A stretch of DNA of 64,000 nt, taken from assembly GCF_900291955.1 (NCBI RefSeq), contig NZ_OLMR01000002.1:62001-126000 (forward strand), written 5' to 3'. The notes under the pieces were generated by a model. The model was not told the origin of the DNA. It did no database searches and was given only the letters and a program-made list of their open reading frames with translations. A program made the position numbers and the translations under genes. Below are positions 42,509 to 51,147 of this stretch, in pieces; position 1 is the stretch's first letter, and every line of letters begins with the position of its first letter. The DNA comes from Pseudoruminococcus massiliensis. GTDB lineage: Bacteria > Bacillota > Clostridia > Oscillospirales > Acutalibacteraceae.

Positions 42509-44575
42509 TTAGTTTGCTTTTATAGCATAGAATACCGTATCACTTGAATAAAAATTTTTATATATTATACCATCTTTTGTTTCATATTCCCAGCCAGATG
42601 AAGAATTAGCCATAGTACTTGCAGGATTTAAAACACCTTCAACACATTTTGACTCCTTATACCACCCATGCTTATTATACCACTTTCCATCATTTGCCCT
42701 ATACCAAAAATGGTAATCATATAATCCTTTAGTATCTCCATCGACTAAATCCTTATTCACCCCAACACGCATACAAACCAACCATTCATTTGAATTTATT
42801 GTAGCATCATAACTTCCCACTTCTCTCCATCCAGAACTTGTAAATTCCTCATTAAGCCATTTATTCATTTGTGTTTTTGTTTCTTTTAACGCTTCAGTAA
42901 TTTCTGTGTTTTTATTAACTTTAGTACCACTCATATAAACACGAAGTTTATCAGCATCACCAGCAGAAACATCGAACGCATAGCCTAAGCAATTTATATT
43001 TGGTTTAGTGGTAAATGGTTCATACTTTTTCTCTCTAACACCATTAAAGAAATACTTAACAGTAACATATGGCTTATTGCTTGTACTTTCGGAAGTACAA
43101 ATACCCTTATAGTATTTTGTATTTGTTTCGCTTGTGGTATTTTTTAGCATAATACCATTTTGCATTGAACTATAATTTTTTTCAGCAGCATCATTCTGCC
43201 ACCTTTTAAATGCTGAAAGAAGATTTATATATTTTTGAGTATTATCAGGATATGAAAATTGTGCACTTGCTATTCTGTCTCCAGCACCAACCCATTCAGA
43301 TAAACTATAAACACTTTCTTCTGTCCAAGGTGTTCCTCCATAATAATAGGCAGTAACATATGCTGATGAAGATTGACCTGAAACATCTGTAAGATTTAAA
43401 CGAGCCATTTGTATTGTATGTTTAGAATTCATAAATACTTTTGATTTTAAGCTTGGGAATTTCATAAGCATACGACCGACACCATATGTACTATCAACAT
43501 ATCCTATAACACCAGCTGTATTTGCACCTGAGGAAACTTTTGCTACAGCGCTACCATTATATAATGGCAAATCTTCTATACCTTTTCTATAACCCTCATC
43601 AGCGTCCACTGTTACTATCGTTGGGTCAACATAAACAGGATATATAGTAGTAGGTCTGGAAAGAAATTCTTGATTTACTGTAACAACTATTTCATATTTG
43701 CCATCACTTATTTTTGAAAAATCCATACTATTGGCAAAAGTATAATGTGTTTCTCCTTCAGGAGTATCCCCTTGCAAGCTATCATATACATAAATAGGAT
43801 TTATAACTGCCACTGTTTTCTTTGTTTCTGAATTAACAATATTTATTGCTTCACAATTCTTTTCAAGATATGTGCCATCAGCTTCAATTATAAATGAAAA
43901 TTTGTTTACTTTATCGTCATTAAGAACAATATTTTCTTTATAGCCCTCAAAGATAGGTTCATATTGAAGCTGTATATCCTTACCAAATACATCATCATAT
44001 ACTACAAGACTTTCATTTTGCTTTTTAACATTAGCTACTGTATTAGTATTAGGATACATCTCCACTGAAACATTTTTACTATCAAGGACAATTCCTGTTC
44101 CTTTTTCAAGAGTTTTCGGGAAATATGAGTTTATATCATTTTTATCATTTACATAGGCATATTTGTCTACAAACTTTTTATTAGCTATATTATCAGAAAT
44201 CACATTACTTTTATCTTTAATATTATTGTTGCTATCTACATACTTTACAGCCTCATTAAATATATATGCAGTTTCGCTTCCATCATTATCAAGATAAACT
44301 AAAGTATTTAAATCATCTTCTTTATCATACAATCTTTCAGTATGGGTTTGGTTAATTACTCCTCTTTCGGTAAGTACTTCTGCAAGTTCATCATCTGCCA
44401 AAATTTTAGTATTATCAGGTTTCATTTTATCTTCAATCAATTTGCTACTTTCTGAAGAAATCACTTTGCTATCAGCAGTTGCTTCTGCATTAACAATTTG
44501 TGTTGGACAAAAAATAGAGTAACTTGTTATTAATAATGCTAAAACCATTGATAACTTTTGCTTATTCCTTTTCAT
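42509..44575 (-). CDS. Secreted DNRLRE-domain protein with C-terminal Cys/His (protease- or toxin-like) domain
   Basis: A 688-residue exported protein. Signal peptide about 1-31 (ends VNAEA). Residues about 60-310 are beta-rich, as in the N-terminal region of Rhs/wall-associated proteins; about 320-510 form a DNRLRE module (VDADEGYRKG, RMLMKFPSL, ARLNLTDVSG, GTPWTEESV). The last 160 residues have NCLGYAF with a Cys, SNEWLVCMRVG and YDYHFWYRANDGKWYNKHG, which resembles the NCxxYA/DYHF-type Cys-His domain on some secreted and polymorphic-toxin proteins. Start at 44575 follows AAAGGGGTG. Promoter is in 44606-44779; lipoprotein copy B follows. Confidence 0.7.
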   Translation of the reverse strand: MKRNKQKLSMVLALLITSYSIFCPTQIVNAEATADSKVISSESSKLIEDKMKPDNTKILADDELAEVLTERGVINQTHTERLYDKEDDLNTLVYLDNDGSETAYIFNEAVKYVDSNNNIKDKSNVISDNIANKKFVDKYAYVNDKNDINSYFPKTLEKGTGIVLDSKNVSVEMYPNTNTVANVKKQNESLVVYDDVFGKDIQLQYEPIFEGYKENIVLNDDKVNKFSFIIEADGTYLEKNCEAINIVNSETKKTVAVINPIYVYDSLQGDTPEGETHYTFANSMDFSKISDGKYEIVVTVNQEFLSRPTTIYPVYVDPTIVTVDADEGYRKGIEDLPLYNGSAVAKVSSGANTAGVIGYVDSTYGVGRMLMKFPSLKSKVFMNSKHTIQMARLNLTDVSGQSSSAYVTAYYYGGTPWTEESVYSLSEWVGAGDRIASAQFSYPDNTQKYINLLSAFKRWQNDAAEKNYSSMQNGIMLKNTTSETNTKYYKGICTSESTSNKPYVTVKYFFNGVREKKYEPFTTKPNINCLGYAFDVSAGDADKLRVYMSGTKVNKNTEITEALKETKTQMNKWLNEEFTSSGWREVGSYDATINSNEWLVCMRVGVNKDLVDGDTKGLYDYHFWYRANDGKWYNKHGWYKESKCVEGVLNPASTMANSSSGWEYETKDGIIYKNFYSSDTVFYAIKAN

Positions 44576-44605
44576 ATAAAACACCCCTTTATTTAAATAA
44601 TTTAA

Positions 44606-44779
44606 AATCAAACCTATAAAAAAATATCTTATATCATTGGTTTTTTCCTTTCTATATAAGTTTACATTTGTATAAATTTATAATATCACACTTGTTAAAA
44701 TAAGTCAATATATTTCAACAAGTTTCGTTAAAATAGGTGAAAGTAACAAAATTGTAAATTTTTAATGTTTTAAAGTCAT
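44606..44779 (-). repeat. Duplicated promoter-leader region, copy 2
   Basis: Promoter of the secreted DNRLRE protein: TTGACT (44703-44708), 17-bp spacer, TATTAT (44680-44685). Nearly identical to 41098-41269. It also holds AAAGGA plus the ATG ATA TAA minimal frame about 60 bp before the real start. Confidence 0.85.
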
Positions 44780-44815
44780 AAAAAATGGGTTGACACAATA
44801 TGTGCCAACCCAAAT
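44780..44815 (-). terminator. Terminator after the rubrerythrin gene
   Basis: GGGTTG-CACA/TGTG-CAACCC stem; the minus strand goes on with TTTTTTA. Confidence 0.8.
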
Positions 44816-44830
44816 TAGTTTAATATTAAA

Positions 44831-45376
44831 TTATTCGCCGAAATATCTCTTGAGAAGTCCTGCAAAACCTGCACCGTGTCTTGCTTCGTCCTTAGCCATC
44901 TCGTGAACTGTATCGTGGATAGCATCAAGGTTTTGAGCCTTAGCAAGCTTAGCAAGCTCAAATTTTCCTGCACAAGCACCAGCCTCAGCGTCTACACGCA
45001 TTTCAAGGTTTTTCTTTGTGCTGTCTGTTACAACTTCACCGAGAAGCTCTGCAAACTTTGCTGCGTGTTCTGCTTCTTCAAAAGCATATCTCTTGAAAGC
45101 TTCTGCGATTTCAGGATAGCCCTCTCTGTCAGCAACTCTTGACATTGCAAGATACATACCAACCTCTGAGCATTCGCCGTTAAAGTTAGCAACGAGGTCA
45201 TCATAAATAACCTTGTCTACGCCCTTAGCACAGCCAACCTCGTGAACTGTTGCATAAGAAGCCTCGCCCTTAACCTCTTTAAACTTTTCCTTAGGTGCTT
45301 TACATACTGGGCATTGCTCTGGAGCCTCATCACCTGTGTAAACATAACCGCATACCTGACATACAAACTTTTTCAT
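44831..45376 (-). CDS. Reverse rubrerythrin
   Basis: A 181-residue protein with the rubredoxin-like domain first ([10 protein letters not shown] and CPVCKAP, 6-27) and the di-iron four-helix domain second ([34 protein letters not shown]), the reversed order known from Clostridium. It reduces hydrogen peroxide with electrons from NADH via rubredoxin partners. It lies 55 bp behind the perR gene and should be derepressed with it by peroxide. Confidence 0.92.
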   Translation of the reverse strand: MKKFVCQVCGYVYTGDEAPEQCPVCKAPKEKFKEVKGEASYATVHEVGCAKGVDKVIYDDLVANFNGECSEVGMYLAMSRVADREGYPEIAEAFKRYAFEEAEHAAKFAELLGEVVTDSTKKNLEMRVDAEAGACAGKFELAKLAKAQNLDAIHDTVHEMAKDEARHGAGFAGLLKRYFGE

Positions 45377-45431
45377 ATTAAATTACCTCCAATTGTATAA
45401 TTTGTTTTTATATCCTTCTGGATAATGAACG

Positions 45432-45836
45432 CTAATTTTCTTGACCTTCTATGCACAAATCACATTTCCCGTAAAAAGCAAGGTCGTGACTTTCTACTTT
45501 TACACCAAGCTCTTTCTGAACAAGCTCATCAAGATTGCTTATATGCACAGCAAAGTTTCTGCTGACATCAATTATTCTTCCACATTCAGTACATATAAAA
45601 TGCGAATGTTCACGAACATTTCCGTCAAAGCGTTCACAGCCCTTAACTACCCCCAGAGAAATAATTTTCCCCTCATTCCTTAGCATAACCAGATTACGAT
45701 AAACTGTTCCAAGACTAATATTTGGAAAATCAGCCCGAACCTTATTATAAATCCATTCTGCGTCAGGGTGAGTTGTTGTTGAGCATATTGCACTATATAT
45801 AGCTTCACGCTTGGCACTATAATTTGTACGATTCAT
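45432..45836 (-). CDS. perR: Fur-family peroxide regulator PerR
   Basis: A 134-residue Fur-type repressor: winged helix (WIYNKVRADFPNISLGTVYRNL), metal-sensing HSHF, and two structural CxxC pairs (CTEC, CDLC). Position after HSH and the PerR-type Asp pattern favour PerR over Fur or Zur. A Per-box-like dyad overlaps its own start region, so it is autoregulated; the gene behind encodes peroxide-reducing rubrerythrin, a standard PerR target. Confidence 0.85.
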   Translation of the reverse strand: MNRTNYSAKREAIYSAICSTTTHPDAEWIYNKVRADFPNISLGTVYRNLVMLRNEGKIISLGVVKGCERFDGNVREHSHFICTECGRIIDVSRNFAVHISNLDELVQKELGVKVESHDLAFYGKCDLCIEGQEN

Positions 45837-45853
45837 AACCAGACCTCTGAAAA

Positions 45854-45909
45854 GTGATAATCATTACTGATTTCTTTTATAATATAGCATATAAATTTCA
45901 ATTTGTAAA
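45854..45909 (-). promoter_or_regulatory. perR promoter with Per box
   Basis: Minus strand: TTTACA (45904-45909), 17-bp spacer, TATATT (45881-45886). Just downstream, AGTAATGATTATCAC (45854-45868) matches most of the TTATAATNATTATAA Per box and would block early elongation when bound. Confidence 0.65.
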
Positions 45910-46012
45910 GTCTTTTTCGTAAATTTTTCTAATTTTTTTATTTACCAAAAAATCATAATAGTTTTTTCCTTTGAATATACTTTTAACAACATAGCCAAGG
46001 AGCGTATATCCT

Positions 46013-46885
46013 ATGTTTATATCATTAAGATTAAAGCATTTGATTTTGCCAGCTGTTCTTGCAATTTGCATTATAAGTGCAATAACTATATGTATTTTTG
46101 CTGGTTCAAAACCAACAAGTCTTGAAGCATCTACATCATCTGCCAAAGAAATCAAATTGCCCATACTTATGTATCACGGCATAAGAAAAGATAACTCTGC
46201 ACAGAACAAATATGTAATATCCCCCGATGAATTTGAATCCGACCTAAAATATATAAAAGAAAATGGCTATGAAACAATCGTTGTTGCCGATTTGCTTGAA
46301 TATTTTGATAATGGCAAAGCCCTTCCTGAAAAGCCAATTATGATAACTTTCGATGATGGTTGCCTTAATAACTATACCTATGCTTTTCCATTATTAAAAA
46401 AATATAATGCAAAAATGATTCTTTCTCCTATTGGAAAGTGTATTGATGAATACAGCAAAAATGGTGATAAAAACCCAGCCTATGCACAAGCCGATTGGAA
46501 TACGCTTCGTGAAATGTCAGATTCAGGTTTGGTAGAAATCCAAAACCATACATATAATATGCACGCATCAATAGGCAGAATTGGAGCAAGCCAAAAAATT
46601 GGCGAATCCGATGAAGAATATCGGAAAAATCTTTCAGAAGATTTGAAAAAATTTAACGAAAGAATGAAAGCTGAATTAAACATAACTCCAACAGCTTTTA
46701 CCTATCCATATGGTGCAATTTCTAAAAATTCTCCAGATATAATCAAGGAATTAGGCTTTCGAGCAAGCTTTGACTGTTCAGAAAAACTTAATCATATAAA
46801 AAGTGAAGCCGATTTGCACGAATTGCATCGTTTTATACGACCACATAATAAAAGCTCTGCTGAAATCCTCTCAAAAATAGAATAA
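46013..46885 (+). CDS. Polysaccharide deacetylase (CE4), membrane-anchored or secreted
   Basis: A 290-residue protein with an N-terminal hydrophobic segment (about 10-31) and a CE4/NodB domain: PILMYHGI, metal Asp pair in MITFDDGCLNNY, EIQNHTYNMH with HxxxxH ligands, and FTYPYG. It probably removes acetyl groups from peptidoglycan or another surface polymer outside the membrane. SD is AAGGAG. It is followed after 56 bp by an amidase gene on the same strand; both act on the wall. Confidence 0.9.
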   Translation: MFISLRLKHLILPAVLAICIISAITICIFAGSKPTSLEASTSSAKEIKLPILMYHGIRKDNSAQNKYVISPDEFESDLKYIKENGYETIVVADLLEYFDNGKALPEKPIMITFDDGCLNNYTYAFPLLKKYNAKMILSPIGKCIDEYSKNGDKNPAYAQADWNTLREMSDSGLVEIQNHTYNMHASIGRIGASQKIGESDEEYRKNLSEDLKKFNERMKAELNITPTAFTYPYGAISKNSPDIIKELGFRASFDCSEKLNHIKSEADLHELHRFIRPHNKSSAEILSKIE

Positions 46886-46941
46886 TAAACATTTCAGGAT
46901 AATATTTATATTATAGTCTATAAGATTAAAGGAGAGATTTT

Positions 46942-47682
46942 ATGCCAAGTGTTTTTCTAAGTCCGTCACTTCAAGAATACAATCCCTATGTAAATGGCGG
47001 AAACGAAGAATATTATATGAATTTAATTGCCGATGAAATGGTTCCTATTCTCACATCAAGTGGGATAGAGGTGGGCAGAAATAGTCCCGAACAAACTCTT
47101 TCTCAGGCTATTGCACAATCTAATGCAGGAAACTATAATCTTCATCTTGCCATACATTCAAATGCCGCTCCTCCATCAAACGCTGGCAATGTCAAAGGAG
47201 CTGACATATATTACTCAGCAGCAAGTAGTCAAGGAACCCGAGCCGCAACAATCTTTGCAAATAACTATAAGTTAATTTATCCATATCCTGAACTTGTAAA
47301 AACAATTCCTACAACATCACTTGCAGAAATTGTTCGAACGAAAGCACCTGCTATTCTTATTGAAGTAGGCTATCATGATAATCCGGAAGAGGCACAATGG
47401 ATTCGTGATAACATTTCCGCCATAGCCGAAAATTTATCCACATCAGTAACTGATTTTCTCGGTGTAATTGAAGAAGAGCCAAGCGTTCCCCGTCAAGGCA
47501 GAGTTACAACGCAAAACACTGCTCTAAATATAAGAAATCAACCATCAATCAATGCTCAAGTTATCGGTCAGGCACCTCGTGGTGCAATTCTTACAATTTT
47601 AGGCACAGATGGCCCGTGGTATCTCATAAACTACAATGGACTTCAAGGCTATGTAAATAGCAATTTTGTAACGCTGATATAA
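46942..47682 (+). CDS. N-acetylmuramoyl-L-alanine amidase (Amidase_3) with SH3b domain
   Basis: A 246-residue protein. Residues 1 to about 170 form an Amidase_3 zinc domain (NLHLAIHSNA with the second metal His, ILIEVGYHDN with the Glu), and about 180-246 an SH3b domain (LNIRNQPSINAQVIG, YVNSNFVTLI). No signal peptide is visible, unlike typical wall amidases, so it may be released by lysis, act in the spore mother cell, or use another route. SD is AAAGGAGAG. Confidence 0.88.
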   Translation: MPSVFLSPSLQEYNPYVNGGNEEYYMNLIADEMVPILTSSGIEVGRNSPEQTLSQAIAQSNAGNYNLHLAIHSNAAPPSNAGNVKGADIYYSAASSQGTRAATIFANNYKLIYPYPELVKTIPTTSLAEIVRTKAPAILIEVGYHDNPEEAQWIRDNISAIAENLSTSVTDFLGVIEEEPSVPRQGRVTTQNTALNIRNQPSINAQVIGQAPRGAILTILGTDGPWYLINYNGLQGYVNSNFVTLI

Positions 47683-47739
47683 TAAATTAAAATTTTCGCT
47701 CATAGTAGATTAGACTTTTCATGCGTCTGACGAAACTGC

Positions 47740-47936
47740 CAATGAATTAACAAACTTCCGTAAGACACTTAAAAGTTTCGCTTGAGCCTTTTTAAAGGCT
47801 CATAGGTCAAGGGCAACGCCCTTGTCGCTCTCCGCAGAGAGCGAAATACTTTATACTCCATAAAGCGCAGGAGGGTAGAAAAACATTCCAGTGGAATGTT
47901 TTTCGTAGGGAACCCTCGCAGGGGGTTCCCTGAAAT
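47740..47936. repeat. Hairpin-mosaic intergenic repeat, copy D
   Basis: Edge AAAGTTTCGCTTGAGCC with AGCC/GGCT hairpin, CAAGGGC/GCCCTTG, GCTCTC/GAGAGC, AACATTCC/GGAATGTT, GGGAACCC/GGGTTCCC. From about 47825 to 47936 nearly identical to copy A in the same orientation. It lies between convergent genes. Confidence 0.8.
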
Positions 47937-48033
47937 TCCAATTTTAGCGAAAATCTTGAATTTAATATTTTTTAAGATTATTAGCTATCACAATAAAATA
48001 TTTTCTTCCTAATAGACCCATTTCCTATAAGAA

Positions 48034-48067
48034 AAGAGGTAAAGCCTGAAATAGACTTTACCTCTTT
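48034..48067 (-). terminator. Terminator after the sortase operon's last gene
   Basis: AGAGGTAAAG/CTTTACCTCT stem, then TTTTCTT on the minus strand. Confidence 0.8.
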
Positions 48068-48079
48068 CCTGTATATTAA

Positions 48080-48724
48080 TTAAACATTTGTTGAATATGG
48101 AATGAAATAGTAAATAGCTGCAACAGCTGTGGCAGCTATAGCAAGAACCGCTCCCAATGCAATCAACACCCCAATAATAACCTTTGCTCTACGGCTACGC
48201 TTATAAAGCTTAGGTTTAGGCGGAGCAGAAATCAATCTTACCCTTTGAACCCCCGAAAGGCTTTCATCAAGATTTTGCATAATGTCATCTACATTATTTG
48301 TTTCTTCTTTAGGTGTTTTCAAAGAATATGTTATTGCCAAATCTGATATAATTCCATTTTTTAATATATTAGAAACCTCATCAGGTTCATCAGGCAAAAT
48401 AACAATAGTCTGACCTATTGCCCTAATAATATATCCACTGTTTTTCTCCCCGTCAACACGCTTAGAAAATACATTAGAATCATTAGTCACAAGAATCTTA
48501 GAAAGGATCTTATCTGTACTATCATAACCATTATTAAGACCACCAATAACAAATATAAGCTGGCTTTTCTTCAACTTTTTCGCAAGTGCATTAGCAAGTT
48601 CAGATGTAGTAGTTGCCGCCTCACCTGCCGAATGTGAAAGTCCCATCTGAGAAAGGTTCTTATCAAGAACACGCTCTACCTCAGCAGTTCTTCCTGCGGT
48701 GTAATATATAAGTTCGTAATCCAT
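48080..48724 (-). CDS. Membrane protein with CinA/MoaB-like cytosolic domain
   Basis: A 214-residue protein. Residues about 1-135 have the outline of a molybdopterin-binding/CinA-like fold: a FVIGGL-type loop (LIFVIGGLNNGYDSTDKIL, compare GGLGPT.DD) and IVILPDEPDEV (compare LPG.P.E). A basic linker (YKRSRRAK) leads to one C-terminal membrane segment (about 183-207) with a very short outside tail. It lies 37 bp behind the sortase gene, whose own cytosolic domain has a related outline. The usual catalytic Asp/Glu pair is not clearly kept. Role unknown; probably a sortase partner. Confidence 0.55.
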   Translation of the reverse strand: MDYELIYYTAGRTAEVERVLDKNLSQMGLSHSAGEAATTTSELANALAKKLKKSQLIFVIGGLNNGYDSTDKILSKILVTNDSNVFSKRVDGEKNSGYIIRAIGQTIVILPDEPDEVSNILKNGIISDLAITYSLKTPKEETNNVDDIMQNLDESLSGVQRVRLISAPPKPKLYKRSRRAKVIIGVLIALGAVLAIAATAVAAIYYFIPYSTNV

Positions 48725-48761
48725 AATAAATCTCTCCGTTACTCTATATTAGGCTGCCTCT

Positions 48762-51110
48762 TTATGCGGTCTGCTCTTCTGGATGTGTCGTTTCTTCCAT
48801 ACTTGATTCTGGCTCAGGCTCTATACTTAATTCGGGTTCCTTACTCGATTCAGGCTCACTGCTGCTTGGCTCTGGTTTACTGCTTGGTTCAGGCTTACTG
48901 CTGCTTGGCTCTGGTTTACTGCTGCTTGGCTTTGGCTTACTGCTTTCTTGTGCTTTAAGCTTTTTAATAGCTGCATTACCCTTTTCAATCATATTATCAA
49001 GCTTGCTATTTCTATCTTTTGCACTTGATATAAGCTTTTCCAAACCATCAATAATACTTTGGATTTTTTTCTTATAATCCTCTGCACTTTTCTTTAAGGT
49101 TGCCGCCTCAGTTTTTATAGTTTTATATGTAGAATATTTCAAAGCAGCATTTACATATTCTATTACACCATCACATTGCCTATCAATAGCATCTTTCCAT
49201 TTGCTCATATCAGTAGCTATAACTTGATTATTCAGAGCTTTTGCATTGTTCATATCTTTAATAAGACTATTTATTGCACTCTCAGACTTGGCCTTAGGGA
49301 TACCCTTGCTTGCATTATTATATGCAGTAGCTGATGCCTCTTTTGCAGAATTTGCCAATAATTTTATATCAGAATACACTTCATTGGCAATATTATAATT
49401 TTCTTTTGCTACATCAAGATATGAATTTGCACTTTCAAGCTCAGCCTTTGCACTTTTAAGCTTGCTTGCTTTTTCAGCAGCCTTCGAGGCTTCTTCCTCT
49501 TTCTTCTTTTGTTCTTCTGCCTTCTTAGTGGCTTCCTTTTGAGCTTCTGATGCACTCCACTTTTTCTTATGAGGATTATTATACCAAGTAATCTGCTTTG
49601 CAGCAAGAGCCTCCTCAAAGCTTGTCAAAACAGGCTTCTTGCCACCATATGCCTCATACCAGCAATCTGGATAAACAGGGTTAGATGCCATCTTAGCTGT
49701 TGATGTATCTACCTTTGCTGTTTCACCCTCACGAACACGCCTTGCAACAACAACAAACCTGAACTGGTCGAAATCATATGCACAGGTTGAAAGAGTTACA
49801 AGTGTATCGTCTTCATTAACATCAACAGGGCAATCTATAATAGACCTTGCACGAACCTGATATATATAGTTCATAAAATCAGATTCCGTTTCAAAAGTTC
49901 CTCTCAGATAATTGAAAAACTCACCCTGACTTTCGAGTGTATTAGTCTTATATATAGAAATAATTTTCCACTTTGCCTTTTCGTATATAGTATTAAATGT
50001 AAAGGCAGGATTTTCCTTATAGAAATTAATATCCTGATAGTAAAGTAAATTTGCAAACATTCTTCCGTCATTCATATGATGTCCATGTAGAATAAGATTC
50101 TTTGCATCGAGTGGACTTCTGTAATCAAGGAAGATTGTTCCGTAATCGCTGTAATTTCCGTAGAAATCACGCTTCAAATAGTATTCTGGCTGTTCAGGGT
50201 CTTGTGACTGGCAAACAACATAGTCAATCTGTGTATTAGGAATCTTAATCCAACCAACAGTATCCTTATTTTCGTTAAGAAGCTTTTCAAAGTCTGGTAA
50301 AATTTCACTTTCACCTATGACAATTTTCTTTCGCTTTGGTGCAACAGCATTATAATCATCGTCATCGCTATCACCGCCACCAGTGGCCTCTGTTAATAAG
50401 TCCTTAACTTCGCTTTTAGTTTTATCTGCAACCGCAGGCTTAATAACAAGCTCATTAAAGAGCAATGTACCTGAAACCAAAAATGTCGCAATAGCAAGCA
50501 TAAGAATAGATTTTCTTACAATCTCAAGTGGCTTATCTCCTTTTATTGGAATAAAGTTTTTCCACCATGCTCTCTTTTGATTATTTTTTATGCAAGAATT
50601 ATATATAGCACCATAAAGTAAATCTGAAAATTCAACATCTGCTGATTCTGCCTTTGGAAGAATTATCATCTTAACTCCATTTTTACCGCCTACTCTTGCA
50701 GAATAAACATTTACATTTTTCTTTTCAGCTTCAGAACTATTCTTTTCTGAATGACTGCCTATTTCAATTTCTTTATCATTATCTTTTGCCTCAGATGTAG
50801 ATATATCAAATTCAACAGAAATTTTTCTTACATCTTTTTTCTTAACTCCAAAGACTGCAAAAAAATCCTCTGCATTTTGCCTTGTGCTTTCTTCAATAGC
50901 ATCAGCTACAATTACAACATCTATACCCTCATCATCAGTAAGCGAAAGCTTTAAAGCTTCTTTCAAACTGCTCTCGCTATTATCAACAGCAGTTTTATAA
51001 AGAACACAGACATTATGTTCAGCAAGAACCTTCATCTGTCTGTTAAAATCCTCTGTTCCACAGGCTGACGAAGCATTTCCACCTCTTAAAAGATAAATTT
51101 CAGCATTCAT
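48762..51110 (-). CDS. Class B-like sortase with cytosolic CinA/MoaB-like domain and long C-terminal coiled coil
   Basis: A 782-residue protein. Residues about 1-195 look like a CinA/MoaB-type domain (YLLRGGNASSACG, TAVDNSESSLKEAL, IDVVIVADAI); one membrane segment at about 205-225; an acidic stalk; a class B sortase domain at about 265-460 with HGHHM (342-346), TLSTCAY (Cys443) and FRFVVVARR. Then about 250 residues of Ala/Lys/Glu coiled coil and a Ser-Lys-Pro-Glu repeat tail. Sortases cleave sorting signals and attach proteins to the wall. Start at 51110 follows AAAGGAG. No LPXTG substrate or pilin is nearby. Confidence 0.85.
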   Translation of the reverse strand: MNAEIYLLRGGNASSACGTEDFNRQMKVLAEHNVCVLYKTAVDNSESSLKEALKLSLTDDEGIDVVIVADAIEESTRQNAEDFFAVFGVKKKDVRKISVEFDISTSEAKDNDKEIEIGSHSEKNSSEAEKKNVNVYSARVGGKNGVKMIILPKAESADVEFSDLLYGAIYNSCIKNNQKRAWWKNFIPIKGDKPLEIVRKSILMLAIATFLVSGTLLFNELVIKPAVADKTKSEVKDLLTEATGGGDSDDDDYNAVAPKRKKIVIGESEILPDFEKLLNENKDTVGWIKIPNTQIDYVVCQSQDPEQPEYYLKRDFYGNYSDYGTIFLDYRSPLDAKNLILHGHHMNDGRMFANLLYYQDINFYKENPAFTFNTIYEKAKWKIISIYKTNTLESQGEFFNYLRGTFETESDFMNYIYQVRARSIIDCPVDVNEDDTLVTLSTCAYDFDQFRFVVVARRVREGETAKVDTSTAKMASNPVYPDCWYEAYGGKKPVLTSFEEALAAKQITWYNNPHKKKWSASEAQKEATKKAEEQKKKEEEASKAAEKASKLKSAKAELESANSYLDVAKENYNIANEVYSDIKLLANSAKEASATAYNNASKGIPKAKSESAINSLIKDMNNAKALNNQVIATDMSKWKDAIDRQCDGVIEYVNAALKYSTYKTIKTEAATLKKSAEDYKKKIQSIIDGLEKLISSAKDRNSKLDNMIEKGNAAIKKLKAQESSKPKPSSSKPEPSSSKPEPSSKPEPSSSEPESSKEPELSIEPEPESSMEETTHPEEQTA

Positions 51111-51147
51111 TTTTAGAACTCCTTTCAGCCACAACAAATCTCAACTA

